DNA of 64,000 bases from Ovis canadensis (taxonomy: Eukaryota > Chordata > Mammalia > Artiodactyla > Bovidae): the NCBI RefSeq assembly GCF_042477335.2, contig NC_091245.1, positions 116,036,501-116,100,500 of the forward strand, in the 5' to 3' direction. A program made the position numbers and the translations under genes. Positions 58,705-64,000 of the stretch are shown piece by piece. Position 1 is the stretch's first letter. Each line of letters begins with the position of its first letter. The notes below the pieces were generated by a model, which was not told where the DNA came from, searched no databases, and was given only the letters and a program-made list of their open reading frames with translations.

Positions 58705-58860
58705 AATTCAAATATTTTGAATTTTAAAATATTTTTAAATATTTTATATTTTAAAAATATTTTTAAATATTTTATATTTTAAAAATATAAAAATATTTTA
58801 CATATTTTAAATATTTTGATATTTTAAATATCAAAATACTCAAAAATATGTTATGGAAAA
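58705..58860. repeat. AT-rich self-complementary tract
   Basis: Repeated TTTTAAAATATTTTTAAATA-type units, almost free of G and C, able to pair with themselves. Confidence 0.8.
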
Positions 58861-59259
58861 GGAACTTAGCCAACTTTCTCTCTTATGCCACTACTCCTCA
58901 CTCCTTTATATCCATTTAGTTAGCAAGAACTATTGATTGATGTACCCAAGCCTCCTCTCACATCTTTGCCCATGTTGCAATTTATATCATCCTCATTTCT
59001 TAGCTGGTGTACTGGCAGTAATCTTTTTTACTAGGTTTACAATTTCTAATCCACCTCTTCAAAGGTATTAGGTTACTCTAAACATGCTAATTAGATTATG
59101 TCTATTTTTAAAAAAGCTTTTAGATTTTCAAATTGTGCTTGGGAAGTAATTAGCCTCGAATTAAATAAATTTAAATTTAAAAAGTTGTGCTTGGGTGTCA
59201 TAGTAAACTCAATATTTTAAGTTTGCAAAGGAAATACAGTGATTGTTACTATCTGTTAG

Positions 59260-59500
59260 ACACCAATGCAAACTGCTAGCTCAAGGTAGTTCACAGTTTC
59301 ACTGTTAGATCACACTAAATTCCTTTCAATGATACCTCTTTACGAAGCTGAGTTTTGGGTTTTGGCATTCACTGGTTTGCTGCAATACAAATCAAGTATC
59401 ACATGAAAATCATTATAGAATAAGAAATGAGAGTACCAATATCCAACCTGACTTATACAGTGCCAAATTGGCATGCACACTCAGTTAATAATTGCTATCC
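59260..59500 (+). repeat. Old repeat shared with 37870-38150, hAT-like trace
   Basis: CTAGCTCAAGGTAGTTCACA parallels the intron 8 copy. 59427-59462 reads EMRVPISNLTYT, like the C-terminal 'EMRVAVSNL' of hAT-transposase-derived proteins; LFTKL lies upstream. Short and decayed. Confidence 0.4.
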
Positions 59501-59549
59501 AACAGAAGAAAATACTCTTTCCATTTTGTTTTGTTTTGTTTAAATGAGC

Positions 59550-60524
59550 ATCAGTTCAGTTGCTCAGTCATGTCCGACTCTGCGACCCCATGAATCGCAG
59601 CACACCAGGCCTCCCTGTCCATCACCAACTCCCGGAGTGCACTCAGACTCACGTCCGTCGAGTCAGTGATGCCATCCAGCCATCTCATCCTCTGTCGTCC
59701 CCTTCTCCTCCTGCCCTCAATCCCTCCCAGAATCAGAGTCTTTTCCAATGAGTCAACTGTTCGCATGAGGTGACCAAAGTACTGGAGTTTCAGCTTTAGC
59801 ATCATTCCCTCCAAAGAATACTCAGGGCTGATCTCCTTTAGAATGGACTGGTTGGATCTCCTTGCAGTCCAAGGGACTCTCAGGAGCCTACTCCAACATC
59901 ACAGCTCAAAAGCATGAATTCTTCAGCACTCAGCTTTCTTCACAGTCCAACTCACGTCTGTACATGACCACTGGAAAACCTATAGCCTTGACTAGATGGA
60001 CCTTTGTTGGCTAAGTAATGTCTCTGCTTTTCAATATGCTGTCTAGGTTGGTCATAACATTTTCAAGGAGTAAGCGTCTTTTAATTTCATGGCTGCAGTC
60101 ACCATCTGCAGTGATTTTGGAGCCCCCCAAAATAAAGTCTGACACTGTTACCACTGTTTCCCCATCCGTTTCCCATGAAGTGATGGGACCAGATGCCATG
60201 ATCTTCATTTTCTGAATGTTGAGCTTTAAGCCAACCTTTTCACTCTCTTTCACTTTCATCAAGAGCCTTTTTAGTTCCTCTTCACTTTCTGCCATAAGGG
60301 TGGTGTCATCTGCATATCTGAGGTGATTGATATTTCTCCCGGCAATCTTGATTCCAGCTTGTGCTTCTTTCAGCCCAGCGTTTCTCATGATGTACTCTGC
60401 ATATAAGTTAAATAAGCAGGGTGACAATATACAGCCTTGATGTACTCCTTTTCCTATTTGGAACCAATCTGTTGTTCCATGTCCAGGTCTGACTGTTGCT
60501 TCCTGACCTGCATATAGGTTTCTC
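59550..60524 (-). mobile_element. BovB LINE, 5'-truncated, close to consensus
   Basis: 3' end at 59550 (ATCAGTTCAGTTGCTCAGTC), running to CATATAGGTTTCTC. The frame 60553-60011 is 180 codons and keeps GCILSPCLFNLY and LRYADDTTLM. It lacks the endonuclease and has frameshifts downstream. Abuts a CHR-type SINE. Confidence 0.93.
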
Positions 60525-60526
60525 TG

Positions 60527-60600
60527 AGTTCCCTGACCAGAGATCCAGCCCACTGCAATATAAGTACGGATTCCTAACCACCAAACCGTCAGGGAGTTCT
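60527..60600 (-). mobile_element. CHR-type tRNA SINE fragment
   Basis: Read in reverse: AGAACTCCCTGACGGTTTGG, then GGATCTCTGGTCAGGGAAC, the pattern of the cetartiodactyl CHR SINE. Confidence 0.6.
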
Positions 60601-61817
60601 AAATGAACATTGCTAGGGCATAAATACCTATTAATTTGTTTGAACCTAACTACTTGATAATGGAACTGTTCAGCTCTGGGGGTTGTTTGTTTGTTTGTTT
60701 TCGCCAAGGGACATAGTAAAAGAATTTCGGATACACAAAGAGCTTCTTGAACTGAGAAAGTTTTGGGGCCTGTCACTTACAGGAGAAATTTGCATGAATT
60801 TCAAGACCTTTTGTACTCTAGACTCCCATGCCTTTTCTCTTGCCAGTTCTCATTTGAACTTTATCCGCGAGTAATACCTATTTTCGCTTTCTTAGCACCT
60901 CATACTTCCATGTGTTTCCACGTTTCTTCTCACAGTTGTTTTTTTGTTTGTTTTTTTTTTGTATGTCCAACTGAACATACAACACTCATTTTTCAAGTCT
61001 CCAACCCAAACTATAGCTGTCGGGTTTTCCTCTCCTGTCTCTGTTTAGTACTAATAGGATAGTATAGTGCCAGTAGCCACTTTGTTTACTTAAGAAATGG
61101 GCTTTTTTTTTCCTCTTTGACCAAATAATATATCCACTGAGGCCAAGTTCTCTTAATCCAAGAAGAAGCATTTATCTTTCATGTATTTTTTTTTTCACAC
61201 CAAACATCAGCATAGATTCTAGTAGTTCAGTATCTTCACTGACCATTTTTTGTCCCCAAACAGATAAAAGCCTTAATCAAGAAGCTGTCAGTATTCCCCA
61301 TTAAAACCATTATTTAGCTGTTTTGATTGGAGGGCAAATTATAAAATTTAGAACTTTTTTCTAACACCTTCTTGAAAATGACTACTTGGGCTTATGTAAC
61401 CTTGAAAAGTTTAATAGCAGGAAATTGATGCTCTGAAAGAAGCCGATGGTATTGTGTATATGTGACATATGCTAAAGTCTGATCTTGAAGGAAATTCTGT
61501 ATATAGACTTCAGTTATGTTTTATGAGTGTAGCTACTTCTTAGCTCTATGTAGAGCAAATATTTAATTTCAAGTTCAACTGACATTTTCCAAGGAGCTAA
61601 TCCATTTTATGGCAAAGCAAGGAAAATTGAAATATGCACCTTCCAGGCTGAAGTTAACACATCTGATTTTAGTTTTAACGGGATGTTTCCTATTTTTAGT
61701 AAGACCAGAAAAGTTTTATATGAAATTCCATTTCAAGTTCAGGGCCTGTCCCCTGTTTCAATTAAGTCGGCTCTCTCATTTTGATTGAAATATGCTTCTC
61801 AGCTTCCTATCCTTATT
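60601..61817. other. Downstream intergenic, unassigned
   Basis: 1.2 kb without recognised gene or repeat; several T-rich runs (60940-60960, 61183-61196). Confidence 0.4.
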
Positions 61818-61831
61818 GCCACCAGGGGGCA
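61818..61831 (+). promoter_or_regulatory. CTCF-like motif
   Basis: GCCACCAGGGGGCA matches the CTCF core CCASYAGRKGGC with no mismatch, on the plus strand. It lies about 5 kb past the NUF2 poly(A) signal in otherwise unique sequence. Binding is inferred. Confidence 0.6.
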
Positions 61832-62270
61832 TAACACAACTTGTATAACCAATGATATTAAATAGAATAGCTCGATTTTAAGATTTGAAACAGCAGAACT
61901 GAAAATTTTTAAAGTGATAGTAACAACAACAACAAAAAAAGTATCAGAATTCATAGACAATCTATTTAGGAATTGAAGTAGGTTCTAAATAGTTACTTAA
62001 AATTATTTTAAAAGTTTGCTAAGAGGATGACTCTGCCAAAGCTCCAATTCTGACCCTATTTCGTTATCTTTCTTTAGATTACCTAAATTAGCCTCCTAGT
62101 ACTTGGTTCAGGATTTCTAGCTTAGATTCCATGCAGCTCTTAAAACAGCTTTCCTGCACACCTATTTGAGATACCCATACTAGAATGAGCAAGTCACTTA
62201 GGAAATTAACCTAGACCACCACCTGGCCTTGTTTTAGTGTGACATTGTTTGTTTGTCTTCAAGATAAGAT
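61832..62270. other. Downstream intergenic, unassigned
   Basis: No gene or repeat recognised. Confidence 0.4.
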
Positions 62271-62440
62271 GATAAAGTCATTCTCTATTATTACCATCCT
62301 CCTCTAATCCATTCATACTGCCAATACATAGATCTCCCTAAAATGCAAATTTAATCATCTCTTTGCTACTGCTTTAAAAATATTTGATGCTAACTCATTT
62401 CAGGATATGATCCATAATACTTTGAAGGATAGTATACTTT
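62270..62440 (+). repeat. L2 LINE relic
   Basis: CTCCCTAAAATGCAAATTTA and TTCAGGATATGATCCATAAT are in L2 3' order. Confidence 0.5.
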
Positions 62441-62464
62441 GACAGAGGCAATGTGGTATAACAC

Positions 62465-62740
62465 AGTAGTTCCCAAATTATACACAGTATAATTTTCACA
62501 GTATACACAGTATACCATTTTCCTGGGGTGCTTGTTAAATATGCCTTGATTTGGAGGGGTCTCTGGGAGGCTACACTTAAAACAAGTTCACTAAGTGCTT
62601 CTAACAGTGATCTTTGGAGATCACTTTAAGAATCTCTGCTGTGTGATTAAAAGGGAGGCTACACTTAAAACAAGTTCACTAAGTGCTTATAACAGTGATC
62701 TTTGGAGATCACTTTAAGAATCTCTCCTGTGTGATTAAAA
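62465..62740 (+). repeat. MER5-like relic carrying an 88-bp tandem duplication
   Basis: An element starting CAGTAGTTCCCAAAT resembles MER5/MER20-type relics. Within it 62565-62652 is repeated directly as 62653-62740, 88 bp each, two differences (C/A at unit base 37, G/C at base 74). Confidence 0.75.
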
Positions 62741-63000
62741 GCATACACTTTAGAGTCAGTATTTATATTTCTTATAAAATGGGAATAATAAATACATCTT
62801 TAGCTCATAAGAATTGAGTGAGTTTTAAAAAAAAAAAAACAGCACAGTGCCTACTACACAGCAAATATACGGTAGCTGGTGCTGTTATAAACATAACTGG
62901 TAGTAGATTGCTCCAGGGAGCAATCTTTCTATTTTCTGCACTACCTCTATTTGCAGTCCTTTATACATACTTGGTGATGAATGAATGTTTGCTGAATTAA
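62741..63000 (+). repeat. MIR relic with A-rich insert
   Basis: TATAAAATGGGAATAATAAA, an A12-13 run at 62827-62839, then CACAGTGCCTACTACACAGC, following MIR order. Confidence 0.5.
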
Positions 63001-63249
63001 AGGATCTTGTCAGCCTGGCCAAAATGGGCAGAGGATTCTAAAGCATATAGTTTACCGGGTAGCAAATCAGCTTTGTATTTTTAGTACAAAGAACATAGAT
63101 CATGATGGTCTTATCTTTCTTACTAGGTGAAAAAGGCAAGTACACTTGCATAGAAAACATGCAAGCTTCCCTTGGCTCCACAGGGTGTCACTGCTGACTC
63201 CTCGTTCCAAGTAGAGCACAGGTGTGAGGATTGTACAGCCTTTGAAGGA

Positions 63250-63418
63250 TGGTTCTCAAACCTCGGGTTTCATCAGAATCACATGAAAGGCTAAGACAGA
63301 TTATTGCCTTGGAATTTCTCATTCAGAAGGTCTGGGGTGGGGTTCTAGAATGTTCATTTCAAATACCCTGGTGAAGATGACACTCCTGGTCAGGGATCCC
63401 ACTTAGAGAATCACTGCA
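63250..63418 (+). repeat. MER5A hAT relic
   Basis: GGTTCTCAAACCTCGGGTTT, AAGGTCTGGGGTGGGGTTCT and the inverted end AGAGAATCACTG. Confidence 0.75.
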
Positions 63419-63494
63419 ACAGAGAAATCCATTCACAGATGGGGATAGGTTTTTTTTTTTTTCCCCCCCCATAGGTCTTCTATAGCAATTGAAA

Positions 63495-63865
63495 TACATT
63501 GATTTGCTTACAAGTCACCTAGACTAGATCTTGTTAAAATACAGATTCTCATTCAGCTGGTTTGGGTGGGAATCTGAGATCCTGCAGGGCTTCCCAGGTG
63601 GCTCAGTGGTAAAATATCTGCCTGCCAATGCAGGAGACCCTGGTTCGATCCCTGGGTCAGGATGATCCCCTGGAAAAGGGCATGGCAACCCACTCCAGTA
63701 TGCTTGCCTGGGGAATCCCATGGACAGGGAGGCCTGGTGGGCTACAGTCCATGGCGTTGCAGAGAGTCAGATGCAACTGAGCACACATGCAAAAAACTGA
63801 GATCCTGCATTTCTAAACAGCTTCTGGGTGAAACACACTGCGGGACTTCTGACAACACTTTGAAT
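63495..63865 (+). repeat. Second MER5-like relic, split by a SINE
   Basis: AATACAGATTCTCATTCAGC before and TGCATTTCTAAACAGCTTCT after the Bov-tA SINE belong together. Confidence 0.5.
63587..63796 (+). mobile_element. Bov-tA SINE with 13-bp target duplication
   Basis: Full tRNA-derived head (GGCTTCCCAGGTGGCTCAGT) and Bov-A body. CTGAGATCCTGCA at 63574-63586 and 63797-63809. Confidence 0.96.
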
Positions 63866-64000
63866 ATCAAAGTCAATATCACTCCCTGCCTCTCATCATT
63901 GATTCCACGTTCATATCACCAAGTCCTTTACTTTCCAAGGAAGTGATGGTATGTATAAAGTGCACAGCGCAGCACTCTGTGCATAGGCAAGCACCTTACA

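Overview
The window is mammalian nuclear DNA from a bovid ruminant, most likely cattle or a close relative. The evidence is its repeats: tRNA-linked Bov-tA and dimeric BOV-A2 SINEs, many BovB (RTE-type) LINE fragments and ruminant L1 3' ends, over a background of older L1, L2, L3/CR1, MIR, MER5A and LTR relics. There are no bacterial genes, operons, CRISPR arrays or phage features.

Only one protein-coding gene is supported: NUF2, on the + strand, encoding a subunit of the NDC80 kinetochore complex. A CpG island at about 16.44-16.95 kb holds the promoter and a non-coding first exon. Thirteen coding exons run from the ATG at 20449 to the TAA at 56648-56650. Joined at GT/AG sites they give 1398 nt with every phase matching, that is 465 codons plus stop, against 464 residues in human NUF2 (recalled). 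The promoter carries a GGCGG-4 nt-TTTGAA (CDE/CHR-like) module, as expected of a G2/M gene.

Layout: 1-16.4 kb is upstream intergenic DNA made of old LTR, MIR, L2, L3 and L1 relics and young BovB and SINE insertions; one BovB copy ends about 200 bp before the CpG island. 16.4-20.4 kb is promoter, exon 1 and intron 1. 20.4-33.7 kb holds exons 2-5 and a 10-kb intron 5 that is largely nested retrotransposons. 33.7-45.7 kb holds exons 6-13. 45.7-56.5 kb is intron 13, also about 10.9 kb, with a near-full-length BovB broken by an opposite-strand BovB and other elements. 56.65-64 kb is the 3' UTR and downstream intergenic DNA, with a BovB, a strong CTCF-like motif, an 88-bp tandem duplication and MER5-type relics.

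No wholly new system was found. The most interesting points are an L1 3' end whose probable target-site duplication spans the exon 8 splice donor, the cell-cycle promoter module, the layered retrotransposons in introns 5 and 13, and the CTCF-like site. All family names were assigned by eye from remembered consensus sequences, without any search.
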